Shown: positions 56,476 through 63,823 of the stretch, piece by piece
Position numbering within the stretch: the stretch's first letter is position 1
Layout: each line of letters opens with the position of its first letter
Source of the DNA: Nocardia farcinica
Lineage (GTDB): Bacteria; Actinomycetota; Actinomycetes; Mycobacteriales; Mycobacteriaceae
Length of the DNA stretch: 64,000 nucleotides
NCBI RefSeq assembly: GCF_001182745.1
Contig: NZ_LN868939.1
Location: 310,001 to 374,000, forward strand
Direction: 5' to 3'
Program-made: the position numbers and the translations under genes
The notes under the pieces: model-generated
Seen by the model: only the letters and a program-made list of their open reading frames with translations
Database searches by the model: none
Told to the model about the DNA's origin: nothing

Positions 56476-56864
56476 CGTGATCCCTCCCGCTGGTCGAGCA
56501 TGGCCTTGAGTTCGTCGATGCCCATGCCGAGCTTGTCGGCCTCGGCGATCAGCGGATCGATGTACTGCTGGGCGAACCGCTCCCTACGCCGCATCCGCAA
56601 GGCGTTGCGCGCGCCGGCCGTGACGAACATGCCGATCCCTCGTTTCTTGTACAGAATCCCTTCCGACACAAGCTGATTGAGCCCTTTCGCCGCCGTCGCC
56701 GGGTTGATCCGGTGAAAGGCGGCGAGCTCGTTCGACGACGGCGCCTGTGCCTCTTCCGCCAGCGACCCGTCGATGATCGAGTTCTCGATCATCTCCGCGA
56801 TCTGCAGAAAGAGCGGCTTCCCGTCTTCGAGCACCAGCTCACCGTCCTCGGTGGAGTGGTTCAT
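56472..56864 (-). CDS. GntR-family regulator (YtrA subfamily)
   Basis: A 130-residue regulator: a winged HTH (PLFLQIAEMIENSIIDGSLA ... ELAAFHRINPATAAKGLNQL ... LYKKRGIGMFV) followed by a short dimerisation helix, as in the YtrA subfamily that lacks a large effector domain. Its start codon lies inside a perfect palindrome, so it very likely represses its own operon. Confidence 0.93.
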   Translation of the reverse strand: MNHSTEDGELVLEDGKPLFLQIAEMIENSIIDGSLAEEAQAPSSNELAAFHRINPATAAKGLNQLVSEGILYKKRGIGMFVTAGARNALRMRRRERFAQQYIDPLIAEADKLGMGIDELKAMLDQREGSR

Positions 56865-56882
56865 TACTCATGTAATGAACCA
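56857..56882. promoter_or_regulatory. GntR operator palindrome over the start codon
   Basis: TGGTTCATTAC and its exact complement GTAATGAACCA form an 11-bp inverted repeat with a 4-bp centre. The GntR start codon (56862-56864) is within the left arm. The position and symmetry fit an autoregulatory YtrA-type operator. Confidence 0.8.
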
Positions 56883-56989
56883 TAGAGGTAGGTCACGGGT
56901 CGGCGCAACTCCGGCGGGCGCGACCAGGACACGTGCGGTCGGCTGCCACGCTGTTCCGCCCGGTCAGGCGCGGTTACCGACGGCCGCCG

Positions 56990-57285
56990 TCATCCGGCGT
57001 CGAGGGCGGCGCTGATCCTGCGAGGCAGGGCGGCAGCGTCCAGACCGCTGCGGATGCGTTCCTGCTCGTCACCGCGGCTGCCGAACGAGGTGCCCGAGGC
57101 GACCACGTACCGCACCGGCACCCTGATCTCGTCGAGCACCGGACCCAGCTCCCGCTCGCGGGACAGCTCGCCGAGCTCGATGTTGGAGGTAGCCCTGTGT
57201 GGCGAACTGACCGTTCAGGTGGACCACCGGCAGCCCGGCGCCGCCGGTGTCGGTGACCGCCGGCCCGGCCACGTGACGGTGCCCG
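56990..57285 (-). pseudogene. Remnant of an alpha/beta hydrolase with internal deletion
   Basis: The minus strand reads TDTGGAGLPVVHLNGQFATQ-GY near 57170-57260, a normal hydrolase N-terminus with the oxyanion motif HLNGQFATQGY. The frame then shifts at about 57190. A hydrolase C-terminal part follows in another frame (IELGELSRERELGPVLDEIR, VPVRYVVASG) and ends at 56990. The central part, including the GxSxG nucleophile, is missing. It is therefore a decayed gene. Confidence 0.7.
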
Positions 57286-57302
57286 CTGGCAAGATCACGC
57301 CC

Positions 57303-57638
57303 ATGAGCACCACCGGCGACGACGTACGCGCCTACGCCCTCTCCCTCCCGGAAACCACCGAGGAATTCGCCTGGCAGATGCCCATCTTCCGGGTCGCGCG
57401 CTCGCTGTTCCTCACCCTGCCCGACGACGAGACCTCCATGGCCGTCCGCTGCCCCGTCATCGACCGCGACGAACTCGTCGCCGCCGAGCCGGCCAAGTTC
57501 TGGATCGCACCCCACGAGGCCAACAACGCCTGGGTCCGGGTCCGCCTCGCCGCCCTCGACGACCATGACGAACTGCGCGCCATCGTGCTCGACTCCTGGA
57601 AACTGGCGGCCCCCAAACGGTTACTCGACGGCGCCTGA
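57303..57638 (+). CDS. MmcQ/YjbR family DNA-binding protein
   Basis: A 111-residue protein with the family pattern: ALSLPETTEEFAWQMPIFRV near the N-terminus, the central strand MAVRCPVIDRDELVAAEPAK and the C-terminal LDSWKLAAPKRL. The fold (CyaY-like) is known and the function is not. Confidence 0.85.
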   Translation: MSTTGDDVRAYALSLPETTEEFAWQMPIFRVARSLFLTLPDDETSMAVRCPVIDRDELVAAEPAKFWIAPHEANNAWVRVRLAALDDHDELRAIVLDSWKLAAPKRLLDGA

Positions 57639-57684
57639 CGGGTCCCGGCGATGATTTCTGCCGGCGCGGCGCGTCTACACCGAC

Positions 57685-58236
57685 ATGAGGAAACTGGTCT
57701 ACGGGTTCAGCGTGTCCTTGGACGGCTACATCAACGACCGCGCCGGCGCCATCGATTGGACCGAGCCGGACGACGAACTGCACCAATTCCACAACGACCG
57801 CTTCCGCGAGATCGAGATCTCGCTGCACGGCCGCCGCCTGTACGAGCTGATGGCCGAGTACTGGCCGCACGTCCCCGCGGACGCACCGCCCATCGAGCGC
57901 GAGTTCGGCAGGCTCTGGACCGAGAAGCCGAAGGTCGTCTTCTCCCGGACAGTGCCCGAAGTGCACTGGAACAGCACGCTGATCAGCGCGAACTCCGCCG
58001 AGGAGGTCGGCAGACTCAAGGCCGCGGGCGACGGCGTCATCGAGGTCGGCGGCGCGACACTGGCCGCCTCGCTGATACCGCACGGACTCGTCGACGAGTA
58101 CCAGATGTTCGTCTCCCCCGTGGTTCTCGGCGGCGGCACCCCGTACTTCCCCGCCCTCGACACCCGCCTCCGCCTGCGCCTGGCCGAAACACGGCACTTC
58201 AAGACCGCGGTCCTGCTGCGCTACGTCACCGAGTGA
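57685..58236 (+). CDS. Dihydrofolate reductase family protein (RibD C-terminal-like)
   Basis: A 183-residue protein of the RibD_C fold: RKLVYGFSVSLDGYINDRAG at the start, LHGRRLYELMAEYW, KPKVVFSRTV and the nucleotide-binding DGVIEVGGATLAASLI and VSPVVLGGGTPYFP. It probably reduces a pterin- or flavin-like substrate with NADPH. It begins 46 nt after the MmcQ gene on the same strand. Confidence 0.88.
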   Translation: MRKLVYGFSVSLDGYINDRAGAIDWTEPDDELHQFHNDRFREIEISLHGRRLYELMAEYWPHVPADAPPIEREFGRLWTEKPKVVFSRTVPEVHWNSTLISANSAEEVGRLKAAGDGVIEVGGATLAASLIPHGLVDEYQMFVSPVVLGGGTPYFPALDTRLRLRLAETRHFKTAVLLRYVTE

Positions 58237-58237
58237 G

Positions 58238-58253
58238 CCGGCCACTCGGCCGG
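58238..58253 (+). terminator. Weak hairpin after the RibD-like gene
   Basis: CCGGCC-ACTC-GGCCGG starts 2 nt after the stop codon. The stem is only 6 bp, so this is a weak call. Confidence 0.4.
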
Positions 58254-58560
58254 ACGAACCGCGCCCACCTTCGAACCATGTCAGTCGATGTCGAAGTACT
58301 CCTCACGCGGACTGCCGAGTTCATGCCGGGTCTACCGGTGCGGAATGTCGGCTGATGGCGACCAGCCGAGCATGGCCGTGGCGAGAGGAGGCCGTGGCAG
58401 ATGGTCAGGGGCTCTCATCGGCAGGGAGGCCGACGAAGACCTTCGCGGGGCTGGAGGTACCGTCCCGGGACGAGGACGGATTGCCATCGCCAGCGGCGTC
58501 CCGGAACGGTTCCTGCGCATCTGCCTATCGTCGACCACTGTCGACCATCGAACAGCTCGG
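58254..58560. other. Intergenic region without a supportable gene
   Basis: Several overlapping open frames exist on both strands, but none has a recognisable motif or a good ribosome site. It marks the boundary between the conserved genes to the left and the accessory region to the right. Confidence 0.5.
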
Positions 58561-59118
58561 TCACACCGGCAGCGAGCGAATCAGCACATCGAAGGTCGGA
58601 GCATCCGGCCACCCCGGCGTCAACGTCCCCACCCGCGACCATCCCCACTTCCGATAGCGCGCATACGCTCGCTCGTTCTCCGGCTCCACGAGCAGCGTTG
58701 CCCTCTGCTCACGCCGGCCGGACAGCAGTTCATCATGCAGGGCACGGGCGAGACCTCGACCCGTCCACTCCTGGCACACCATGATCTCCGACAGCGCGAA
58801 AGTCCGCGTGCCGTCCTCGGCGGTAAACTCGGCCGGATCATCGTCATCCAGCGTCAGCCCACCCCACCAGGCGTTGTGCGGACCCAGCGGCCAACCCCAA
58901 GTCTGGCCGACAGGCTCCCCATCGATGTAGGCGATTACGAGGTCGAATCCGCTTCCGCCGGTGTAGGAGTCGAAGCGGCGCATGAACTCCTCAGGCGTGT
59001 CGAACGGGTCTCCCGACTCGATCGCATCGGTATACGAGCGCCGGAAGATGGCCTCGACAACGGCCCGCAGCTCGCGGGCCTGGGTCGCGTTGTACCGCCG
59101 GAACTCCGGTGTGTTCAT
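58561..59118 (-). CDS. GNAT family N-acetyltransferase
   Basis: A 185-residue acetyltransferase with the acetyl-CoA loop region VCQEWTGRGLARALHDELL and the later strand-helix pair RATLLVEPENERAYARYRKW. The ATG overlaps the stop of the upstream XRE regulator gene (ATGA). The substrate is unknown. Its place beside a putative peptide-modification cassette makes an N-acetylation role possible but unproven. Confidence 0.88.
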   Translation of the reverse strand: MNTPEFRRYNATQARELRAVVEAIFRRSYTDAIESGDPFDTPEEFMRRFDSYTGGSGFDLVIAYIDGEPVGQTWGWPLGPHNAWWGGLTLDDDDPAEFTAEDGTRTFALSEIMVCQEWTGRGLARALHDELLSGRREQRATLLVEPENERAYARYRKWGWSRVGTLTPGWPDAPTFDVLIRSLPV

Positions 59119-60464
59119 GGCATGAGTGCCTTCCTGCTCATCGCCGCGCCGAGCTGGTCGAACCGATCCCGGAAATCTCCGCCCGGATCGATATCACGCA
59201 CCGGTTCCATCACCCGCAGCGTCCGGACAGACGCGACAGACTCCAACTCGGTCAAAACGCCGTGTCCGGTGTCGAGTGCGCCGGACACGTCGCCGAGTCG
59301 CGCTTTCGCGGAGGCGGCCCACGCTGATGTGTGCGTGGCGTTCCGTGGGCTGTCCGGCTCGTCTCCGGACAGGATCTCGTCGAATACCTGTACCGAGCGC
59401 GCCCAATCTCCGAGATCGCCGTACCCGCGTGCCTCATGCCCGCGAAGCTCGGCGGCGGTGACGAACCGCAACCATTGCGGCGCTTCCTCGAGCGCCTCGA
59501 ACATCAGGGCGTGATCGAGCTCCCGCCAGGCGGTGGCGACGGCGCGGCCGAATGCAGCCCGGTCACCCATCAACGCTCGAGCCTGGGCTTCCCGCGCGGC
59601 GATCAGCGCGTGGATGCGGCCAGGCGGTTTGCCGCGGGACAGAGTGCGGGCCCGGTCGATGTATTTCAGCGCGTGATATGGGGTGCCGTGCCCGCGGCGG
59701 GCCAGGCCGATGGCCTGGTTGGCGGCATACAGGGAGGCGTCCGCGACGAGTGTTTCGTCATCGGCTTCGGTCGCGAGCGCGAACGCGTCGGCGTAACAGC
59801 GGCGCGCCAGGGGCTGTCGGTCGGTATCGGCGGCGAGCCACCCGGCCATCATCGCCAGTCGTCCTGTCGCGGCGGCGAACGCGTCCCCGACCTCGGGTGA
59901 GTAGCTGCCGATATCGAGGCGGTGTTTGGCGGCGGCCAACTGCTGAACCGCGAACTCGACGAGCTTGCCGCCTCCGACCCGCTGGTCCTCGGCCTCGAGG
60001 AGGTCCACGCCGGCGAGTAGCCGGTCGACGTCGGCTCGGCCGATGTGTTCCCCGAACTGCCAGGCGTCGGAGGACAGTCCGGCGGCGGAGACCGCCGCAA
60101 CCGCTGCGAGTTTCCCGAATTCCCTTCGCTTCACGTCTGCGTCAACTTCCCATGCGTAGAGGCCGAAACCGTGTGTGGTGGAGGTGCTCGGCGGCGCGGG
60201 GTGTTCCGGTGGCGCGGGCTCGGCGCTGGTGATCCGTAGTTCTGTGGCGAACCGGGCGTGTTGATCGTCGTCGAGCTGGGCGAGCATCGTGTCCAGTGCT
60301 TCGGCGGACCGGCCGCGCACCGGCCGGTCACGAGTGGCACGATGCCACTTCTTGATCGTCGGCAGCCCGAATCCGGCACGTTCGGCGAACTCTTCCTGCG
60401 TTTCCCGTAGCGCGGCGACGCGGAGTGCGCGCACCTCTGATTGTGTCCATCTGGAAACGATCAT
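59115..60464 (-). CDS. XRE-family regulator with TPR-like C-terminal domain
   Basis: A 449-residue protein with an N-terminal HTH (ETQEEFAERAGFGLPTIKKW) and a long helical TPR-like region from about residue 110 onward (AVQQLAAAKHRLDIGSY, YADAFALATEADDETLVADA, YIDRARTLSRGKPPGRIHAL). Such proteins are peptide- or signal-responsive regulators in actinobacterial natural-product and RiPP loci. It is divergent from the short-ORF cluster and coupled to the GNAT gene. Confidence 0.87.
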   Translation of the reverse strand: MIVSRWTQSEVRALRVAALRETQEEFAERAGFGLPTIKKWHRATRDRPVRGRSAEALDTMLAQLDDDQHARFATELRITSAEPAPPEHPAPPSTSTTHGFGLYAWEVDADVKRREFGKLAAVAAVSAAGLSSDAWQFGEHIGRADVDRLLAGVDLLEAEDQRVGGGKLVEFAVQQLAAAKHRLDIGSYSPEVGDAFAAATGRLAMMAGWLAADTDRQPLARRCYADAFALATEADDETLVADASLYAANQAIGLARRGHGTPYHALKYIDRARTLSRGKPPGRIHALIAAREAQARALMGDRAAFGRAVATAWRELDHALMFEALEEAPQWLRFVTAAELRGHEARGYGDLGDWARSVQVFDEILSGDEPDSPRNATHTSAWAASAKARLGDVSGALDTGHGVLTELESVASVRTLRVMEPVRDIDPGGDFRDRFDQLGAAMSRKALMP

Positions 60465-60654
60465 TCCACCTCCACGGGCACAGAACGCCGGTCCGGTTCC
60501 AAGCGTATCCCTGGCGTATCACTTCCGTGCCTTCGATGTTGGGCGATGCTGCGAAATCCTGGTTTCAGTCGCCCCGCCCTCGGGACGCCCCTCATGCCTC
60601 GGGGGTGGGCGCGGCCCCACGGAACCAATCCCAACCGATCGAGGTGTCCCCCCG

Positions 60655-60924
60655 ATGAGCGAGAGACTGCCGTCGTTGCCGGTGCGAACTCCGGCAACGC
60701 GTCCCACGTATCTGTACCGGTTCGGCTGTAGGTCTCTGCACCTGTTGGAGCGGGTCGCGGCCGGTTTGCGCGCGCTCGACGACCACTACCCGCCAGCGCA
60801 ATGCCGGACCGGTGGGCCGATCCGTTCGCAGGCGCATGCATGCCTGGTGATGGATCGGCATGTGGCACACCGGTGTCCGCGATTCGCGGAAGCAGCCGCG
60901 TACGTCGCGGAGGTGGAGACATGA
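60655..60924 (+). CDS. Small hypothetical protein, first gene of the short-ORF cluster
   Basis: An 89-residue protein with no recognised domain. It is rich in Arg, Ala and His, with four cysteines (YRFGCRSLHL, PAQCRTGG, HACLVMD, HRCPRFAE) that could bind metal. ATG 60655 has GAGG upstream. It overlaps the next ORF by 4 bases (ATGA), and all four ORFs to 61320 are coupled like this. Confidence 0.6.
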   Translation: MSERLPSLPVRTPATRPTYLYRFGCRSLHLLERVAAGLRALDDHYPPAQCRTGGPIRSQAHACLVMDRHVAHRCPRFAEAAAYVAEVET

Positions 60925-61076
60925 TGCGCGACGCCGACAACGAGACGGCTCCTGTCAGGCATGTCGCGTCGCCGCTGGGGGACGACGCGCCGGCCGATGC
61001 GTTTCGGTTGCAGGGCGAGATAGACCGCGTGATGTCGCAGTACCGGGCGACGCACCCGGAGGACACAACACGGTGA
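60921..61076 (+). CDS. Small hypothetical protein, second gene of the short-ORF cluster
   Basis: A 51-residue hydrophilic peptide (MMRDADNETAPVRHVASPLG ... RLQGEIDRVMSQYRATHPED). No family was recognised. It overlaps both neighbours (ATGA and GTGA). Support comes only from the coupled arrangement. Confidence 0.5.
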   Translation: MMRDADNETAPVRHVASPLGDDAPADAFRLQGEIDRVMSQYRATHPEDTTR

Positions 61077-61177
61077 CCGTTCCCGTGCCCGAACGTAACC
61101 GGTACCGCGGGCAGATGCGCCCGCGCATAGGGCCCTGGCCAGGGGATCAAGAAACCGAATTGGAAGGAATGCCATGA
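61073..61177 (+). CDS. Short ORF, third gene of the cluster
   Basis: A 34-residue frame starting with GTG (VTVPVPERNRYRGQMRPRIG ... ELEGMP). Its stop overlaps the start of the precursor-like ORF, and its 3' end contains that gene's GGAAGGA ribosome site. It may be a translated spacer rather than a functional peptide. Confidence 0.35.
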   Translation: MTVPVPERNRYRGQMRPRIGPWPGDQETELEGMP

Positions 61178-61320
61178 GCACCCTGAACACCGACACGATC
61201 ACCAACGAAGCCGTACAGCGGGCGGCGTCCGACTCCGAAGCCACGAACGCGGCGGTGCGCGACCGCATCGCCCAGTTCCGCAGCGACGACAACGCGGCGA
61301 TGATGGGCGGCTGGACCTGA
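61174..61320 (+). CDS. Putative RiPP precursor peptide
   Basis: A 48-residue peptide beginning MSTLNTDTITNEAVQRAASD, with a helical acidic leader-like segment and a C-terminal part DRIAQFRSDDNAAMMGGWT-like in composition (ending AAMMGGWT). It has a strong GGAAGGA site. It is the last of four coupled ORFs and is followed by a strong terminator and then by an HExxH enzyme. The leader/core layout, the gene position and the terminator between peptide and enzyme genes are typical of RiPP loci. It has no cysteine, so lanthionine chemistry is excluded. Confidence 0.6.
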   Translation: MSTLNTDTITNEAVQRAASDSEATNAAVRDRIAQFRSDDNAAMMGGWT

Positions 61321-61346
61321 TAGGCCAACTCACCGACATCTCGTAG

Positions 61347-61381
61347 GGCGGGCGGCGGAGTGCCACATTCCGCCGCCCGCC
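61347..61381 (+). terminator. Terminator between the precursor-like ORF and the HExxH gene
   Basis: A 13-bp perfect stem (61347-61359 with 61369-61381) with a 9-nt loop and the tail TGTTTCGTT lies 26 nt after the precursor stop. Partial read-through would give much more peptide mRNA than enzyme mRNA. Confidence 0.85.
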
Positions 61382-61421
61382 TGTTTCGTTCCATACCCCT
61401 TATCCACCAGGAGCTTCCACC

Positions 61422-62279
61422 ATGCATTTCCTCAACATCGGCCACGCCTACGAGAACACCGCCCGGTACACACGCGCGGTCCTCGGCGAAATCCCCGATC
61501 CCGCAAGGCTGCCCGTCTCCTACCGGGAAGCAGTCAGCCGACATCGGCCGATCGACGCGCCGCCGGAAGGTTCGGCAATCCACTACGAGGACAGCCAGTG
61601 GGGCAAGTACCTGCGCGAATCCGATGTCTTCGACGGAATCTTCAATGGTCTGCGCCCCTCGACTCCCGAAGAGCGTGACATATGGCCCGGCTGCGTCGCT
61701 GAGGCCGGCGAGTACGTCCGCGACCTCAATGCCGACCTCGGGCGCCTGGTCGATTTGCTGGTCACCGATGTCATCTTGCTGCCGTCCGACAGCACCGGCG
61801 GCGGATCTGCGGCGCACCTGCCCGGCTTGGTCGCATTGAGTCCCGGACCACACTGGACCGTGTACGACTTCGCCGAATCGCTCGTGCACGAGGCCACACA
61901 CCTGAACCTGTTCGTCGGCGAAATGGTCCACGGCCTCTACACCAAGCCCGTGAAACACCTCGACGCCCAGGAGTTCCGTGTGCTGTCCGCGGTGAAATTC
62001 GGGCAACTCCGCCCACTCGATCGCGCATTTCATTCCGCAGTGGTCGCGGTGCCGCTGATGTGGATGCAGCACCAGCGCGGGGAAACCGAACTCGTCGACA
62101 TGTTCACCGGCTCACTGCGCGAATGCTGCCAGGGCCTCAACGCCAAGCGAGATCTGTTCACCTCCTACGGGCAGATGCTCGTGCACCAGCTCGCGGAGTT
62201 CGCGTTCTCTCTCGACTGGGATTACGTCGCCGAATCGATCTCCGACGAACGGTTCTCCCGGTACGCTGTCGCGTCCTGA
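61422..62279 (+). CDS. HExxH-motif putative peptide-modification protein
   Basis: A 285-residue protein with the metal-binding motif SLVHEATHLNLF (His156, Glu157, His160). The surrounding pattern, with GLVALSPGPHWTVYDFAESL before and VHGLYTKPVKHLDAQEFRVL after, resembles the HExxH family now described as alpha-ketoglutarate/Fe(II)-dependent peptide beta-hydroxylases of RiPP pathways, rather than a zinc protease. It has an AGGAG site 9 nt upstream. It is shorter than many members. The upstream 48-residue peptide is the natural substrate candidate. Confidence 0.7.
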   Translation: MHFLNIGHAYENTARYTRAVLGEIPDPARLPVSYREAVSRHRPIDAPPEGSAIHYEDSQWGKYLRESDVFDGIFNGLRPSTPEERDIWPGCVAEAGEYVRDLNADLGRLVDLLVTDVILLPSDSTGGGSAAHLPGLVALSPGPHWTVYDFAESLVHEATHLNLFVGEMVHGLYTKPVKHLDAQEFRVLSAVKFGQLRPLDRAFHSAVVAVPLMWMQHQRGETELVDMFTGSLRECCQGLNAKRDLFTSYGQMLVHQLAEFAFSLDWDYVAESISDERFSRYAVAS

Positions 62280-62280
62280 G

Positions 62281-62943
62281 TCACCAGTCCACCTCGATGC
62301 CGACCTCTCGGGCCAGGCTCTCCGCCAGCCCGAGCAGGTCGTCACCGCGCACATGCGCACCCTTCAACCCGCGCACCCCGCGCACATCGACCATCCGGCA
62401 ATCGGCGAACGTGGTGTTGTGCTCGATACTCGCCTGCGAGAACTGGGCACCGGTCAGGTCGCACCCCTCGAACCGGACACTACGGAACCGCACCCGCTGG
62501 AAATCGGCTCCCGCAAGGTTGCAGCCGGTGAACACCACTTTCTGAAACTTGCTGCCACGGAACGACGCCAGATCCGCACGGGTGTCCTCCACCGTCACAT
62601 CACGCAGCACCCCGTCAGTCAACGACAGTCCGGTCAGACGCGACTGCGCGATGGCCGATTCCAGAAACGATGTCTCGTCGGCACGCAGCCCCGCGAGATC
62701 CGATGAGTCGAACACGCAATTGTCGAAAGTCGTACGGGTCAGCGACCCGACAAGCCGGGCGCCGGAGAACTCCGAGGCACTGACCGCGATGACGTCACCA
62801 CCCTCGGCTCCGGCCGCACCGCCGGTGTATCTCACGCCGGCCACCGTCAGTTCGTCGCCGAACGCCTCCCCTGGCCCGGCATCGCGTAACGCACCTCCGA
62901 GCTTTGGTCGCGCCGGCGTGACCTGCAAGCGTGTGACTGCCAT
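62281..62943 (-). CDS. Pentapeptide-repeat protein
   Basis: A 220-residue protein with continuous pentapeptide-like repeats from about residue 60 to 190 (FDNCVFDSSDLAGLRADETS, FRGSKFQKVVFTGCNLAGAD, FQRVRFRSVRFEGCDLTGAQ), forming a right-handed quadrilateral beta-helix. The start has AGGGGAG just upstream. Some members (MfpA, Qnr, McbG, AlbG) protect DNA gyrase from toxins. It is convergent with the HExxH gene, 1 bp apart, so an immunity role is possible. Confidence 0.85.
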   Translation of the reverse strand: MAVTRLQVTPARPKLGGALRDAGPGEAFGDELTVAGVRYTGGAAGAEGGDVIAVSASEFSGARLVGSLTRTTFDNCVFDSSDLAGLRADETSFLESAIAQSRLTGLSLTDGVLRDVTVEDTRADLASFRGSKFQKVVFTGCNLAGADFQRVRFRSVRFEGCDLTGAQFSQASIEHNTTFADCRMVDVRGVRGLKGAHVRGDDLLGLAESLAREVGIEVDW

Positions 62944-63145
62944 CGACTCCCCTGTAGACGACGTGGAACAGGCACCGAACCTAGCACGCCGCCGCCCCCT
63001 CCCATCAGGCAATTCACCAGCCTTCTGCCCGTGTCGGACGACGCATCCGACGATCCATAGGAGACAACTCCTCGGTACCCACCGACACGGTGCGGTCCCT
63101 TTCGGGATGTAAGGCAGCGGCAGGTGGTCGAGCCCCAAGGGCGGG

Positions 63146-63595
63146 GTGGAATTCGGGTTCGGTCAGGGGTGGTTCGACCGGTTCGCCTACGACAATTCGG
63201 CGTTCGCGTTGACGCTGCTGCGGGAAATGGTCGTCACGATGTCCGCGCGGCTGGCGCGGATGCGCGAAGAGACCCTCGATGACCACAAGGCGGATCGCTT
63301 GGAGTTCGTGCGCCGCATCCTGGCCTTTGCCGGCCTCGACAAACCTGCCCGCGATCCCCATCGCCACACCTGGTCGCGCATCGGCCCCGCTATCCGCGTC
63401 CCCTCCTGCACACATCTGCTCATGACCGCGACCTCTCAGCGTCTCGCCTGGCGTGTCGAATACGACCGGGCGATGCTCGCGGCTACCGTCCTGCCTCCGG
63501 AGGGGCGGATAGTGCCGATACCGGCACGGATGCCGCCCACACTACAGAGCAAACAGACAGCAATGATTTGGATCTTGGCCCGGAAGGACAGGCAG
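63146..63595 (+). pseudogene. Possible remnant of an unidentified gene
   Basis: The frame from GTG 63146 has the codon bias of coding DNA up to about 63390 (FGQGWFDRFAYDNSAFALTL, DDHKADRLEFVRRILAFAGL) and then weakens while staying open into the excisionase gene. The start has no ribosome site, and an in-frame stop lies at 63110. It looks like the internal part of a larger protein that has lost both ends. No family was recognised. Confidence 0.35.
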
Positions 63596-63823
63596 ATGTC
63601 TGCTGAACCCAGCGCACACCGGCCGCGACGGCGGGTCACCACGAAAGTCGCTGCAGCGCATATCTGTGTGAACCCCGAAGTGCTACGCCGATGGAACCGG
63701 CATCGCGATCCGTGGCTGCCCCGGCCGCGGAAGGTGGGAAAGGACTTCCGTTGCGACCTCGACGCATTGGATGCGGCGCTGGACGCGCAGGAGGATTCGG
63801 GGATGATTCGACGGATCGACTGA
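63596..63823 (+). CDS. Excisionase-like helix-turn-helix protein
   Basis: A 75-residue protein with a MerR/Xis-type winged HTH: RRRVTTKVAAAHICVNPEVL, RRWNRHRDPWLPRPRKVGKD, FRCDLDALDAALDAQ. Such proteins direct excision of actinobacterial integrative elements and sit directly before the integrase. Its stop overlaps the integrase ATG (TGATG). Confidence 0.75.
   Translation: MSAEPSAHRPRRRVTTKVAAAHICVNPEVLRRWNRHRDPWLPRPRKVGKDFRCDLDALDAALDAQEDSGMIRRID

Noticed and set aside
58278-58355. 25-codon frame after the RibD-like gene
   Set aside because: It has no ribosome site, no conserved motif and lies in a region with many overlapping frames.
63014-63415. Minus-strand open frame antisense to the putative gene remnant
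   Set aside because: The translation has no recognisable pattern, and codon bias favours the plus strand up to about 63390.
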